64,000 bases of DNA from Flavobacterium xanthum (GCF_900142695.1 NZ_FRBU01000001.1:181681-245680); one strand, 5' to 3'. Counted from the first letter of the stretch, positions 8,977-17,848 are shown. The notes: generated by a model not told the origin, from the sequence alone. Numbers and translations are program-made.

Positions 8977-9513
8977 ATGAAAACAGGATATGGAATTTTG
9001 CTGCTGTTGAGTTTAATGCTGATCAGTTGTAATTCGGAGCCGACTTTGCAAAAATATTTTGTAGAAAACACCGAAAATAAAAATTTTATTGCTTTGGATG
9101 TGTCTCCTGATATTTTGAATGTCGATAAAACAAAATTATCTGCAGCTCAAAATGATGCTTTAAAATCTTTTGATAAAATGAATGTTTTGGCTTTCAAATT
9201 AAATGATGAAAACAAAGCGGAATTCGAAATGGAACGTGCCAAAGTGGACTTGATTTTGAAGGATAAAAAATACCAGCAATTGATGAAATTTGGTTCTGGA
9301 AAGGAAGGTGCTTCAGTAAGTTTCGTGGGAACGGATGAACATATTGAGGAATTTGTTTTTTATGCCAATAAGAAAGAAAATGGTTTTGCAGTAGTGCGTA
9401 TTTTAGGTAAAGATATGAACCCTACTAGTGTGATGACCATGATGACGGTGTTGCAACAATCTAATATTGATTTGGAGCAACTGAAACCGCTGCAACAATT
9501 AATGAGTAAATAA
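8977..9513 (+). CDS. DUF4252 lipoprotein
   Basis: A 178-residue lipoprotein with signal peptide and lipobox LISC followed by NSEPTL. The mature protein has the same general plan as the preceding DUF4252 protein (a run of predicted helices and the segment FVFYANKKENGFAVVRILGKDM) but low identity to it. It begins 1 base after the upstream stop codon and ends the operon at a strong terminator. One member of the pair is soluble and one is lipid-anchored, which suggests that they act together at the cell envelope; this is inference. Confidence 0.8.
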   Translation: MKTGYGILLLLSLMLISCNSEPTLQKYFVENTENKNFIALDVSPDILNVDKTKLSAAQNDALKSFDKMNVLAFKLNDENKAEFEMERAKVDLILKDKKYQQLMKFGSGKEGASVSFVGTDEHIEEFVFYANKKENGFAVVRILGKDMNPTSVMTMMTVLQQSNIDLEQLKPLQQLMSK

Positions 9514-9531
9514 ATTATTAGTTCAAAAAGT

Positions 9532-9570
9532 AAAGCGTCTTGATTAAGTTCAAGACGCTTTTTTTTTTTG
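9532..9570 (+). terminator. Intrinsic terminator of the sigma/DUF4252 operon
   Basis: AAAGCGTCTTGA and TCAAGACGCTTT pair as a 12-bp stem with a four-base loop, followed by a run of T. Confidence 0.88.
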
Positions 9571-9596
9571 GTAAATTCTAGTATTTTTAAAATGAA

Positions 9597-10103
9597 TTAT
9601 TTACAAAACATTTTTTTGTTTTTAACAGCACTTTGACTGCCTAACTGAATTGCTTTGGTAAAATCGGCACAAGCATTTTTTTTGTTTTGTGCATGAAAAT
9701 TAGAAAGTCCTCTCAGGTTATACGCGATATAATCCTTTTCGTTTAAACTAATAGACATGGTGCAATCTTCAATAGTGCTCTTGTAATCCTTCGCTTTATA
9801 GTTCAAATCAGCTCTTGTGGTGTAAGCATCACTTCTTTTAGGTTCTATTTTTATTGTGGTGTTAACGTCATTTAAAGCACCTTTAATATCACCTAATTTT
9901 TGTTTCAAAAGCGCTCTGTTTAAATAAGCTGAGGCAAATAAAGGATCAATCCGAATAGCTTTGCTGTAGTCGTCGATAGCGCCTTTGGTGTTACCGCCTT
10001 CTGCTTTTTTTATTGCTTTGTCAAATAGATCATAAGCGATTGGACTTTGACTCCATCCAGCCAAGGAACTTAATAATAATACGAGTAGGACTAATTTCTT
10101 CAT
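9597..10103 (-). CDS. Exported tetratricopeptide-repeat protein
   Basis: A 168-residue protein with a signal peptide (MKKLVLLVLLLSSLAGWSQ) and about four TPR motifs. Typical repeat residues are seen in GNTKGAIDDYSKAIRIDPLF, ASAYLNRALLKQKLGDIKGA, SDAYTTRADLNYKAKDYKST and IAYNLRGLSNFHAQNKKN. TPRs form a superhelix that binds peptides or partner proteins. It is monocistronic and convergent with the sigma operon. No catalytic domain is present and the partner is unknown. Confidence 0.85.
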   Translation of the reverse strand: MKKLVLLVLLLSSLAGWSQSPIAYDLFDKAIKKAEGGNTKGAIDDYSKAIRIDPLFASAYLNRALLKQKLGDIKGALNDVNTTIKIEPKRSDAYTTRADLNYKAKDYKSTIEDCTMSISLNEKDYIAYNLRGLSNFHAQNKKNACADFTKAIQLGSQSAVKNKKMFCK

Positions 10104-10339
10104 AAAAATGTAAGGTTTGATATTGGGGTAATTTTTTTATTGTTTTACCAAAATCTATGAGATAAAGGTACAATCTTTTTTTTAGCTAGTTAGTTAACGA
10201 AATGAAATAGGATTTATTTTAAATTAGGTGGTCCAAATAGTAAAAATCACTAAAAGTTGGTATTGTGGAAGCTTTTTTATACTTGTAATTTTGCTAAAAA
10301 TAAGATTTTAATATTCGTCATTTTAATACAGATGCAAAG

Positions 10340-10510
10340 ATGAAAAATATAGCGCAAGAAGGACAAAATGTTGAACAATTTGTAGAGAGAACCAACAAAA
10401 CATTTTTATATATTGGCACTTTTGTATTGGTGGTGATAACGGTTTCTATTGGGGTTTTGATATTTTTGTTACTTTCAAATATTCTTGAAAAATCTTTTCA
10501 AATGATATAA
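10340..10510 (+). CDS. Small single-pass membrane protein (56 aa)
   Basis: An open frame of 57 codons beginning MKNIAQEGQNVEQF with a polar N-terminus, then one long hydrophobic helix (FVLVVITVSIGVLIFLLL). It has the shape of a small Bacteroidota membrane protein rather than of random sequence: the charged and hydrophobic halves are cleanly separated and it fills an otherwise empty stretch. It is followed by two other short open frames in the same direction. No family is recognised. Confidence 0.5.
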   Translation: MKNIAQEGQNVEQFVERTNKTFLYIGTFVLVVITVSIGVLIFLLLSNILEKSFQMI

Positions 10511-10548
10511 ACATTATTTTGAGGATTCTTTCAACTCAATTTCATCTT

Positions 10549-10755
10549 ATGTGTTGTTTGCTTCAGCAAAGTATTGGTCAAAAAAGGGTTTTGGTGGCTT
10601 CGGTAGCATTTTTATTTTTGCTTGCCTATTTTTACAAATCCATTGATTATGATTGTTTTAAAAAAAAATCCAACGTAATAAGTGCCGATGAACCATTTTT
10701 AAATAGGGTAAAAAATCGCACTGCAATGGATTGTCTTAAAGCAGGTAAAATGTGA
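10549..10755 (+). CDS. Small putative membrane protein (68-69 aa)
   Basis: A short open frame with one hydrophobic segment (VLVASVAFLFLLAYFY) and a polar tail. I use the ATG that starts MCCLLQQ; a TTG 30 bases upstream would also fit. It lies between two other small genes on the same strand upstream of the efflux operon. No family is recognised and coding is uncertain. Confidence 0.35.
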   Translation: MCCLLQQSIGQKRVLVASVAFLFLLAYFYKSIDYDCFKKKSNVISADEPFLNRVKNRTAMDCLKAGKM

Positions 10756-10865
10756 AATTCATTTTCCTTGTTATCACATTGCAAACGATTTCGATACTTT
10801 ATACTTGTTAAACAAAATTTAAATTGTTTTTTTCTCTCGCTACTTTGATTACTTTTGGCCTCGAA

Positions 10866-11258
10866 ATGAGAGTAACTATTTTTTTTCTGTACCTATTTTT
10901 CCATCTGCTTGGCGGAGGAAATGTTGTTCACGCGACTTCGCATGACAATGGTACTGCTAGTGTACCAAAATCTTTTGTTTTAAATAAGGATCAAGTTAAA
11001 TTACTACAGAGTGTTCCGGGTAGCCTATCGATAACTTCAGCTGAATTTGATCTTGAAGAAGAAGGACCGAGCAGCGAGAGTTTCAAAAGTACAACTGCTA
11101 CCATTGCTACAGGGAAATACCATTTGTCAGAGGTTTGGTATCTCACTTTTTCCTGCCAATCTATTTTAAACCATTATTCTAAGAATTTTAAAATCTTCGC
11201 GCCATCTTGTGGCCAGTCCAATCCTATTTATATTGTTCAGCAGGTATTGAGAATTTGA
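10866..11258 (+). CDS. Small exported protein of unknown function (130 aa)
   Basis: The chosen ATG gives a signal peptide MRVTIFFLYLFFHLLGGGNVVHA with a glycine-rich end. The mature part (about 105 residues) is polar and has two cysteines, in LTFSCQS and APSCGQS, which could form a disulfide in the periplasm. An upstream TTG would add 14 residues and spoil the signal peptide. It precedes the RND efflux operon by 166 bases, so it may be an accessory envelope protein, but I recognise no family. Confidence 0.55.
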   Translation: MRVTIFFLYLFFHLLGGGNVVHATSHDNGTASVPKSFVLNKDQVKLLQSVPGSLSITSAEFDLEEEGPSSESFKSTTATIATGKYHLSEVWYLTFSCQSILNHYSKNFKIFAPSCGQSNPIYIVQQVLRI

Positions 11259-11424
11259 TTCATACTATAGTTCGTTACCATTTTTTGATGAATTCCACTT
11301 ATGTAAAAGCGTAAAGCTTTTATTAATGGTATTCTATATAAAATATTGTGGGAACGGATGACTTTTTACGTCCCTAGGAATTTTTGATTCCAAGTATTTA
11401 ATCGCTCAATTACCAACTTACATC

Positions 11425-12507
11425 ATGAATAAATTACTCGTACTTACGGGCTTAATTGCCGTTATATGCCTTACCAGCTGTACCTCAAAAAAAGAAGAAA
11501 AAGAAGAAGCCGATACTTTTATTGTTACCAATCCAATAAAAATTGATACTTCGTTTACCAAACAATATGTTTCTCAGATTCGATCCGTGCGGAACATTGA
11601 AATCAGAGCGCAAGAAAAAGGTTTTCTACAAAATATCTACGTAGATGAAGGGCAGTTTGTGAAGAAAGGACAACTTTTGTTTAAAATTATGCCCGGTATG
11701 TATCAAGCGGAATTGCTCAAAGCAAAAGCAGAGGCGAAAGGCGCTGAAATTGAGCTGCAAAACGCTAAAATGTTAGCGGATAAGAATATCGTTTCAAAAA
11801 ACGAACAAGCTTTGGCGCAAGCCAAATTAGAACAAGCCAGAGCCGAAGTAGCATTGGCGCAACTTCATTTATCATTTACTGAAATCCGAGCGCCGTTTGA
11901 CGGAACAATTGATCGTATTCCTAAAAAATTAGGTAGTTTGATTGAAGAAGGAGAATTGTTGACGAGTCTTTCTGATAACAGTCAAATTTTTGCCTATTTT
12001 AATGTGTCTGAACCAGAATATTTAGACTATCAAACAAATGTAAAAGACCGCGCCAATACTAATGTTAGTTTGCTCTTGGCCAATAACGAGCTCTATGAAT
12101 CCAAAGGAAATGTAGAGGTTATTGAAAGTGAATTCAATAATGAAACAGGGAATATTGCCTTTCGCGCCCGATTCCCTAATGCTAGTAAATTATTAAAACA
12201 TGGTGAAACAGGTTCCGTACAAATGCTAGTTCCTCTTAAAAATGCAATCGTTATTCCGCAAAAAGCAACGTATGAAATTCAAGATAAAAAATATGTTTTT
12301 GTGGTCAATAAAAAGAATGTATTAGAATCTAAAGAAATTACAGTTACGGGAGAAATTCCAGATTTATATGTGATTGCGAGTGGTATTACTGAAAATGATA
12401 AAATTTTATTAGAAGGTGTTCAGAAGGTAAAAGACGATGAAAAGATCAAGTTTGACTATGTATCGCCTAAAGAAGTTATTAGTCATTTGCGCTTAAAAGC
12501 AGAATAA
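11425..12507 (+). CDS. RND efflux periplasmic adaptor (membrane fusion protein), lipoprotein
   Basis: A 360-residue adaptor. Signal peptide with lipobox LTSC and acidic/basic tail (TSKKEEKEEA). The sequence shows the lipoyl-like half motifs EIRAQEKGFLQNIYVDEGQFV and EIRAPFDGTIDRIPKKLGSL flanking an alpha-helical hairpin (about residues 90-150, rich in Ala, Lys and Glu), followed by a beta-barrel and membrane-proximal domain. It links the inner-membrane pump at 12631 to the outer-membrane channel at 15794, forming a tripartite efflux complex. Lipid anchoring is the rule for this subfamily (AcrA/MexA type). No dedicated regulator is adjacent. Confidence 0.93.
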   Translation: MNKLLVLTGLIAVICLTSCTSKKEEKEEADTFIVTNPIKIDTSFTKQYVSQIRSVRNIEIRAQEKGFLQNIYVDEGQFVKKGQLLFKIMPGMYQAELLKAKAEAKGAEIELQNAKMLADKNIVSKNEQALAQAKLEQARAEVALAQLHLSFTEIRAPFDGTIDRIPKKLGSLIEEGELLTSLSDNSQIFAYFNVSEPEYLDYQTNVKDRANTNVSLLLANNELYESKGNVEVIESEFNNETGNIAFRARFPNASKLLKHGETGSVQMLVPLKNAIVIPQKATYEIQDKKYVFVVNKKNVLESKEITVTGEIPDLYVIASGITENDKILLEGVQKVKDDEKIKFDYVSPKEVISHLRLKAE

Positions 12508-12513
12508 GTTCAG

Positions 12514-12618
12514 ATGATTCGTTTCAATATAAGTACAGTTTTGCGTCAGTACTTAGCTGATAATGAACTGAAAATGTTAACCGATTCAGAACAATTTCCA
12601 ATATTGTTTCATCATTAA
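12514..12618 (+). other. Short open frame between adaptor and pump genes (34 codons)
   Basis: The 123-base gap between the two efflux genes holds an ATG-initiated frame of 34 codons beginning MIRFNISTVLRQYL. Such a spacer is long for this operon type. The frame may be chance, a leader peptide or a gene remnant; no family is recognised. Confidence 0.2.
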
Positions 12619-12630
12619 AATATACCGATA

Positions 12631-15600
12631 ATGTTTAATAAATTTATTCAAAGACCCGTGTTGTCGATAGTGATATCGCTCATAATTGTCTTTTTGGGAG
12701 TATTGGCTTTAACTAATTTGCCAGTGACTCAATTTCCCTCTATTTCGCCACCAAGGGTAAATGTTACCGCTGATTTTCCGGGTTCAAATGGGGAACTAAT
12801 GATCAAATCAGTAATTATTCCATTAGAGAAAGCTTTGAATGGTGTTCCAGGAATGAAATACATGACTTCAGATGCTGGAAATGATGGAGAAGCGAGTATT
12901 CAAGTCGTATTTAATTTAGGTACTGATCCCAATCAGGCAGCCATAAATGTACAGAATAGAGTGGCCTCTGTAGTTAATAAATTACCACCCTTAGTAGTTC
13001 GAGAAGGAGTGAAGATTACGCGTGAGGAATCTAGTATGTTGATGTATGTGAACTTGTACAGCACCGATAAAAATACAGATCAAAAATTCTTATACAACTT
13101 CGCTGAAATTAATATTTTATCCGAGTTGAAAAGGGTAAATGGAGTAGGATTTGCTGATGTTTTGGGAACTCGTGAATATGCGATGCGAATTTGGCTGAAA
13201 CCCGACAGAATGCTAGCGTATAAAATTTCGACAGATGAAATTATGGAAGCCTTGGCCAGTCAAAGTTTGGAAGCTTCACCAGGTAAAACAGGAGAGAGCT
13301 CTGGTAAAAGATCGCAAGCTTTTGAATATGTACTAAAATATTCAGGACGATTTACCACCAAAGAGCAGTATGGAAATGTCATTTTAAGATCCAATTCTGA
13401 CGGCGAAATTTTACGATTGAAAGATGTGGCTAATGTAGAATTTGGTAGTTCAATGTATGACATTTATTCTAATTTGAACGGTAAGCCTTCTGCGGCTATC
13501 GTACTGAAACAGTCCTACGGAAGTAACGCCAGCCAGGTAATTAAAGATGTGAAATTGAAATTAGCTGAGATAAAGAAAAATTCTTTTCCAAAAGGAATGG
13601 AGTACGAAATCAGTTATGACGTTTCTAAATTCTTGGATGCCTCGATAGAAAAAGTAATTCATACGCTAGTCGAAGCCTTTATTCTAGTAGGATTGGTCGT
13701 ATTCCTTTTTCTTGGGGATTGGAGATCTACGATCATTCCAGCCATTGCTGTGCCAGTTTCGCTTATTGGGACTTTTATGTTTATGCAGTTGTTTGGGATT
13801 ACCTTAAACTTAATTACTCTTTTTGCTTTGGTATTAGCTATTGGAGTCGTCGTCGATGATGCCATTGTCGTCATCGAAGCCGTACACGCCAAAATGGAGG
13901 AAGAACATCTTTCGCCGCTAAAGGCCACCAAAAAAGCCATGCATGAGATTGCAGGAGCTATTATCGCCATCACGTTTTTGATGGCAGCGGTATTTATTCC
14001 AGTGGCTTTCATGTCAGGGCCTGTTGGTATTTTTTACCGTCAGTTTTCGATCACGATGGCTACTGCAATTATACTTTCAGGAATTGTAGCTTTAACATTG
14101 ACACCGGCACTTTGTGCTATTATGTTAAAAAATAATCACGGAAAAGCTAAAAAGAGAACGCCTATAAACCGCTTTCTAGATGGCTTTAACGCTACGTTCA
14201 ACAACACAGCTGAGAAGTATCAAAAGATTTTAAACTGCATTGTAAATAGGAGAGTAATCACTTTTATTGCACTTATTGGTTTTTGTTTGGGTACTTGGTT
14301 AGTGAGTAGCACTGTTCCTTCAGGTTTTATTCCAAATGAGGATCAGGGGATGTTCTACGCCATTATCCAAACACCTCCGGGTTCATCGCTAGAAAGAACG
14401 GATAATGTTGCTGAAAAGCTTCAGAAAATTGCTGAAACGGTCGAAGGAGTGCAATCCGTATCTGCTTTGGCAGGATATGAAATTCTGACCGAAGGAACCG
14501 GTGCTAATGCAGGAACCTGTTTGATTAATTTAAAGGACTGGAGTGAGCGAAAACATTCTGTGCAAGAGATAATGACCGAATTAGAAGAAAAAACGAAAGA
14601 CATTCCCGGAGCCAATATTGAATTTTTTCAACCACCGGCAGTACCTGGTTATGGAGCTGCAGGCGGGTTTGAACTTCGCTTACTAGACAAAGCAGGTTCA
14701 GGCGATTATAAAAAAATGGAAACGGTCAATAATGATTTCGTAAAGGAGTTGAACAAACGTCCCGAATTAGCCTCTGTGTTTAGTTTTTACAGTGCTAGTT
14801 TTCCGCAGTTTATGTTGAAAGTCGATAATGATTTGGCGCAACAAAAAGGAGTTTCTATTGAAAATGCTATGAATACATTATCTACATTGGTAGGAAGTAA
14901 CTACGAAATCAGTTTTATCAAATACGGTTTCAATTATAAAGTAATCGTGCAAGCCGCTCCGGAATACCGTGCTTTACCAGAGGATATTCTGAAATTATAT
15001 GTCAAAAACAATAAGGATGAAATGGTGCCCTATTCTGCTTTTATGAAATTAGAGAAGGTGTATGGGCTTTCAGAAATCACAAGACATAATATGTATAACT
15101 CTTCTGAAATTAGCGGATCAGCAGCGCCAGGCTATAGTAGTGGTGCTGCTATTAAAGCAATTCAGGAAGTGGCAGAAACCAAATTGCCTCGCGGTTTTGG
15201 TATTGATTGGGCGGGTATCTCTGCCGATGAGGTGGCGCAGGGCAATCAAGCCATTTGGGTTTTCCTAATTTGTTTGGGTTTTGTGTATTTGGTCTTGGCA
15301 GCGCAATACGAAAGTTTCATTTTGCCGCTGTCAGTAATTTTATCATTGCCAGCAGGTATTTTTGGGGCATTCCTTTTACTCAAGTTTACGGGTTTAGAGA
15401 ACAACATTTATGCGCAAGTAGCCATGGTAATGCTGATTGGTTTGCTGGGTAAAAATGCGGTTTTGATTGTTGAATTTGCTATACAAAGGCACGCCGCTGG
15501 TAAAACAGTACTAGAATCTGCAATGGAAGGTGCAAAAGCAAGATTCCGACCTATTTTGATGACGTCTTTTGCTTTTATTGCAGGATTGCTTCCGCTAGTT

Positions 15601-15801
15601 TTTGCTAGTGGCCCAGGAAAAATTGGTAACCGAACTATTGGTACAGCCGCAGCAGGAGGAATGCTGTTAGGAACCATATGTGGGGTGTTTATTATCCCAG
15701 GATTGTACTATGTTTTTGGTCGAATTGCCGAAAAGTACAAACTAGTAAAAAACGAAAAAGAAAATCCATTAACTGAAGAAATTGATAACAATCATGCTTA
15801 A
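12631..15801 (+). CDS. RND efflux pump, HAE1 family inner-membrane permease
   Basis: A 1056-residue resistance-nodulation-division transporter of the AcrB/MexB class, driven by protons. It has the two-fold repeat of one transmembrane helix, a large periplasmic porter/docking loop and five to six helices. Diagnostic segments include FIQRPVLSIVISLII at the N-terminus, GVVVDDAIVVIEAVHAKMEE in TM4 with the paired Asp residues of the proton relay, IPVAFMSGPVGIFYRQFS and, in the second half, GKNAVLIVEFAIQ and RFRPILMTSFAFIAGLLPLV. It is encoded between adaptor and outer-membrane channel. Substrates cannot be told from sequence. Confidence 0.96.
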   Translation: MFNKFIQRPVLSIVISLIIVFLGVLALTNLPVTQFPSISPPRVNVTADFPGSNGELMIKSVIIPLEKALNGVPGMKYMTSDAGNDGEASIQVVFNLGTDPNQAAINVQNRVASVVNKLPPLVVREGVKITREESSMLMYVNLYSTDKNTDQKFLYNFAEINILSELKRVNGVGFADVLGTREYAMRIWLKPDRMLAYKISTDEIMEALASQSLEASPGKTGESSGKRSQAFEYVLKYSGRFTTKEQYGNVILRSNSDGEILRLKDVANVEFGSSMYDIYSNLNGKPSAAIVLKQSYGSNASQVIKDVKLKLAEIKKNSFPKGMEYEISYDVSKFLDASIEKVIHTLVEAFILVGLVVFLFLGDWRSTIIPAIAVPVSLIGTFMFMQLFGITLNLITLFALVLAIGVVVDDAIVVIEAVHAKMEEEHLSPLKATKKAMHEIAGAIIAITFLMAAVFIPVAFMSGPVGIFYRQFSITMATAIILSGIVALTLTPALCAIMLKNNHGKAKKRTPINRFLDGFNATFNNTAEKYQKILNCIVNRRVITFIALIGFCLGTWLVSSTVPSGFIPNEDQGMFYAIIQTPPGSSLERTDNVAEKLQKIAETVEGVQSVSALAGYEILTEGTGANAGTCLINLKDWSERKHSVQEIMTELEEKTKDIPGANIEFFQPPAVPGYGAAGGFELRLLDKAGSGDYKKMETVNNDFVKELNKRPELASVFSFYSASFPQFMLKVDNDLAQQKGVSIENAMNTLSTLVGSNYEISFIKYGFNYKVIVQAAPEYRALPEDILKLYVKNNKDEMVPYSAFMKLEKVYGLSEITRHNMYNSSEISGSAAPGYSSGAAIKAIQEVAETKLPRGFGIDWAGISADEVAQGNQAIWVFLICLGFVYLVLAAQYESFILPLSVILSLPAGIFGAFLLLKFTGLENNIYAQVAMVMLIGLLGKNAVLIVEFAIQRHAAGKTVLESAMEGAKARFRPILMTSFAFIAGLLPLVFASGPGKIGNRTIGTAAAGGMLLGTICGVFIIPGLYYVFGRIAEKYKLVKNEKENPLTEEIDNNHA

Positions 15802-17224
15802 AATTAAGCCTTATAAATATCTTATCCCGCTAGGCATGTGCTTGGCGGTGGTGAGTTGTACGCCAACATTAGCGCCATTGGCAGCGAACAAAATGATTCC
15901 GCAATCTTTTGAAAAGAGTATTGATACCAATACAATAGCCGAAACGCCTTGGAGAACGTACTTTAAAGATCCAAACTTGATACAATTAATCGACACGGCC
16001 TTGAAAAACAATCAGGAATTACAGATTACATTACAAGAAATTGAGATTGCTAAAAATGATATTCGGGTTCGGAAAGGAGCCTTGCTGCCGCAAGTGAGCG
16101 TGGGAGCAGGAGCAGGAATTGAAAAAGTAGGAAGATACACCAGCCAAGGTGCCGGTGATGCTTCTACTGAAATTAGTCCTGGAAAGGAAATGCCAGATCC
16201 GCTTGGTGATTTAAAAGTAGCAGCTTATGCGCATTGGGAAGTTGATATTTGGAAGAAACTGCGCAATTCAAGAAAAGCAGCCGTAAGTCGCTATTTAGCT
16301 ACTGTTGAAGGTAAAAATTTTGTAATCACTAGCTTAATTGCTGAGGTAGCTGATTCGTATTATGAATTAGTTGCACTAGACAATCAATTGGCTATTGTAA
16401 AACAGACGATTGCTTTACAATCGAATGCGTTAGAAATTGTAAAATTTCAGAAACAAGCAGCTCGAAGCACAGAGTTAGCAGTTCAAAAGTTCCAAGCCGA
16501 GGTCATGGCCTCAAAAAGTATGGAATTTACGATTCTCCAAAGTATTAAAGAAACAGAGAATACTATAAACTTTTTGCTAGGACAATATCCGCAAGAGATC
16601 AAGCGTGACAGTGTTGTTTTTGATGCTTTGTTGCCAGCAATAGTTCAATCTGGAGTTCCCGCACAACTATTAGCCAATCGTCCTGACATCAAACAAGCTG
16701 AATTAGAATTAGAGGCCGCTAAACTTGATGTAAAAACAGCTCGTGCAGAGTTTTATCCCTCGTTAGCTATTACAGCGGCAGTAGGAATAAATGCGTTCAA
16801 ACCTAATTATTTGTTTAGAATGCCGGAATCCTTGTTGTATTCGTTAGCTGGAGATCTCGTAGCGCCATTAATTAACAGGAATGCGCTTAAGGCAGAATAT
16901 AGTTCAGCCAATGCCAGACAAATCCAAGCCTTATACAATTATGAACGCACCATCTTGAATGCGTATTTAGAAGTTTCTAGCCAACTTTCTAAAATTAATA
17001 ATTTAGAAAAGAGCTATGATCTAAAGTCACAACAAGTGGCTGCGTTAAACCGTTCGATTGATGTGGCAGGCGATTTGTTTAAATCCGCAAGAGTAGATTA
17101 TTTTGAGGTTTTAATGACCCAGCGCGACGCATTAGAGTCGAAACTCGAATTGATTGAAACTAAAAAAGCCCAGCTTAATGCTGTAGTTCATGTGTATCGT
17201 GACCTTGGAGGAGGTTGGAAATAA
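15794..17224 (+). CDS. Outer-membrane efflux channel (TolC/NodT-type lipoprotein)
   Basis: A 476-residue outer-membrane factor. Signal peptide with lipobox VVSC followed by TPTLAPL. The body has the duplicated helical-barrel plan: long coiled segments rich in Ala/Gln/Lys (ELQITLQEIEIAKNDIRVRKG; EAAKLDVKTARAEFYPSL) alternating with short beta segments. The chosen ATG lies in the last 8 bases of the permease gene, so translation is coupled; an earlier ATG 12 bases upstream is less likely because it would lengthen the signal peptide. It completes the tripartite RND system and the operon ends at a terminator just downstream. Confidence 0.92.
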   Translation: MLKIKPYKYLIPLGMCLAVVSCTPTLAPLAANKMIPQSFEKSIDTNTIAETPWRTYFKDPNLIQLIDTALKNNQELQITLQEIEIAKNDIRVRKGALLPQVSVGAGAGIEKVGRYTSQGAGDASTEISPGKEMPDPLGDLKVAAYAHWEVDIWKKLRNSRKAAVSRYLATVEGKNFVITSLIAEVADSYYELVALDNQLAIVKQTIALQSNALEIVKFQKQAARSTELAVQKFQAEVMASKSMEFTILQSIKETENTINFLLGQYPQEIKRDSVVFDALLPAIVQSGVPAQLLANRPDIKQAELELEAAKLDVKTARAEFYPSLAITAAVGINAFKPNYLFRMPESLLYSLAGDLVAPLINRNALKAEYSSANARQIQALYNYERTILNAYLEVSSQLSKINNLEKSYDLKSQQVAALNRSIDVAGDLFKSARVDYFEVLMTQRDALESKLELIETKKAQLNAVVHVYRDLGGGWK

Positions 17225-17239
17225 TAGTGGATTAGTATA

Positions 17240-17269
17240 AAAGCCAGTTTCTTTGAAACTGGTTTTTTA
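17240..17269 (+). terminator. Intrinsic terminator of the RND operon
   Basis: GCCAGTTTC and GAAACTGGT pair over a TTT loop, followed by a T tract. It lies 15 bases after the channel gene. Confidence 0.82.
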
Positions 17270-17325
17270 TTTATTTCAGGTTTATAACTATTTTGTAGAT
17301 TACTTGGCTTTAAGAATAGTGTTTT

Positions 17326-17650
17326 GGGATTGAATGCATCTTTCTCACAAAGCTCCGCTTTGAAAATAGAAATGCTCATAAAATAATTTCAAGCAAGCTG
17401 GATTATTTTTTTGAATTGTTTTTGTTCAGGGAACACAATTGGGATTGACTACGTCTTTCCCATAAAGCTCCGCTTTGAAAATAGAAATGCTCATAAAATA
17501 ATTTCAAGCAAGCTGGATTATTTTTTTGAATTGTTTTTGTTCAGGGAACACAATTGGGATTGACTACGTCTTTCCCACAAAGCTCCGCTTTGAAAATAGA
17601 AATGCTCATAAAATAATTTCAAGCAAGCTTGATTATTTTATGAGCATTTC
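17326..17650. repeat. 115-bp tandem repeat, about 2.8 copies
   Basis: The word GGGATTGA recurs at 17326, 17441 and 17556 and AAAGCTCCGCTTT at 17349, 17464 and 17579, a strict 115-base period. Copies two and three are nearly identical; the first differs at a few positions near its start. Each unit contains the small palindrome AAAGCTCCGCTTT and the left arm AATAGAAATGCTCATAAA; only the last copy is followed by the matching right arm. The array abuts the left end of the integrated element. It contains no gene. Confidence 0.92.
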
Positions 17651-17655
17651 TATTT
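17594..17655 (-). terminator. 23-bp perfect hairpin, probable displaced tRNA-operon terminator
   Basis: AAATAGAAATGCTCATAAAA... at 17594-17616 and its exact complement at 17633-17655 form a 23-bp stem with a 16-base loop. It lies 6 bases outside the left attachment site. Before insertion of the element it would have followed the 3' end of tRNA-Leu, so it probably was the terminator of the leftward tRNA transcript. It is A/T rich on both flanks and could act in either direction. Confidence 0.6.
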
Positions 17656-17660
17656 ATTCG

Positions 17661-17675
17661 TGACCACGGTGGGGA
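17661..17675. other. Left attachment site
   Basis: GTGACCACGGTGGG(G) repeats the 3' end of tRNA-Leu found at 24193. The partial copy diverges from the tRNA after about 14 bases, showing the left junction. Confidence 0.8.
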
Positions 17676-17728
17676 CAAAACCCGTGTATTTGTCTGTATT
17701 TACTTATACCTTAAAAATGTTAAGTAAT

Positions 17729-17739
17729 TGATAATCAAT
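17729..17739. repeat. TGATAATCAAT word near the left end (pair at 24175)
   Basis: The 11-base word TGATAATCAAT occurs here and at 24175-24185, close to each attachment site and in the same orientation; a third copy, TGATAATCAAG, is in the presumptive origin at 22442. These are candidates for integrase or accessory-protein binding sites. Confidence 0.55.
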
Positions 17740-17789
17740 GCTTTTAAATAATTTAGAGAAACAACTAAATACAATTAAATACACATTTG

Positions 17790-17809
17790 GTAAAACAAAT
17801 GTAAAACAA
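17790..17809. repeat. Left copy of the 20-bp arm-type repeat
   Basis: GTAAAACAAATGTAAAACAA is repeated exactly at 24139-24158. Each copy itself holds two GTAAAACAA units. Such paired repeats near each end are the usual arm-type sites of a tyrosine integrase. Confidence 0.65.
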
Positions 17810-17824
17810 GATTGTTTTTATGCT

Positions 17825-17832
17825 TATCTTTG
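17825..17832 (+). promoter_or_regulatory. -7 promoter box of the integrase gene
   Basis: TATCTTTG matches TAnnTTTG and lies 16 bases before the ATG chosen for the integrase. It overlaps an upstream extension of the reading frame, which is one reason to prefer the later start. The arm-type repeat lies just upstream and may allow integrase to repress itself. Confidence 0.5.
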
Positions 17833-17848
17833 GATTAAAAGAAATCAG

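Noticed and set aside
13659..14012. Minus-strand open frame inside the RND pump gene
   Set aside because: It lies opposite a well-conserved transporter region and has no start context or family.
17326..17650. CRISPR-like array
   Set aside because: The whole 115-base unit repeats without variable spacers, there are fewer than three units, and no cas gene is near.
17738..17848. N-terminal extension of the integrase
   Set aside because: The segment contains the presumed arm-type repeat and a -7 promoter box, so the later ATG is preferred.
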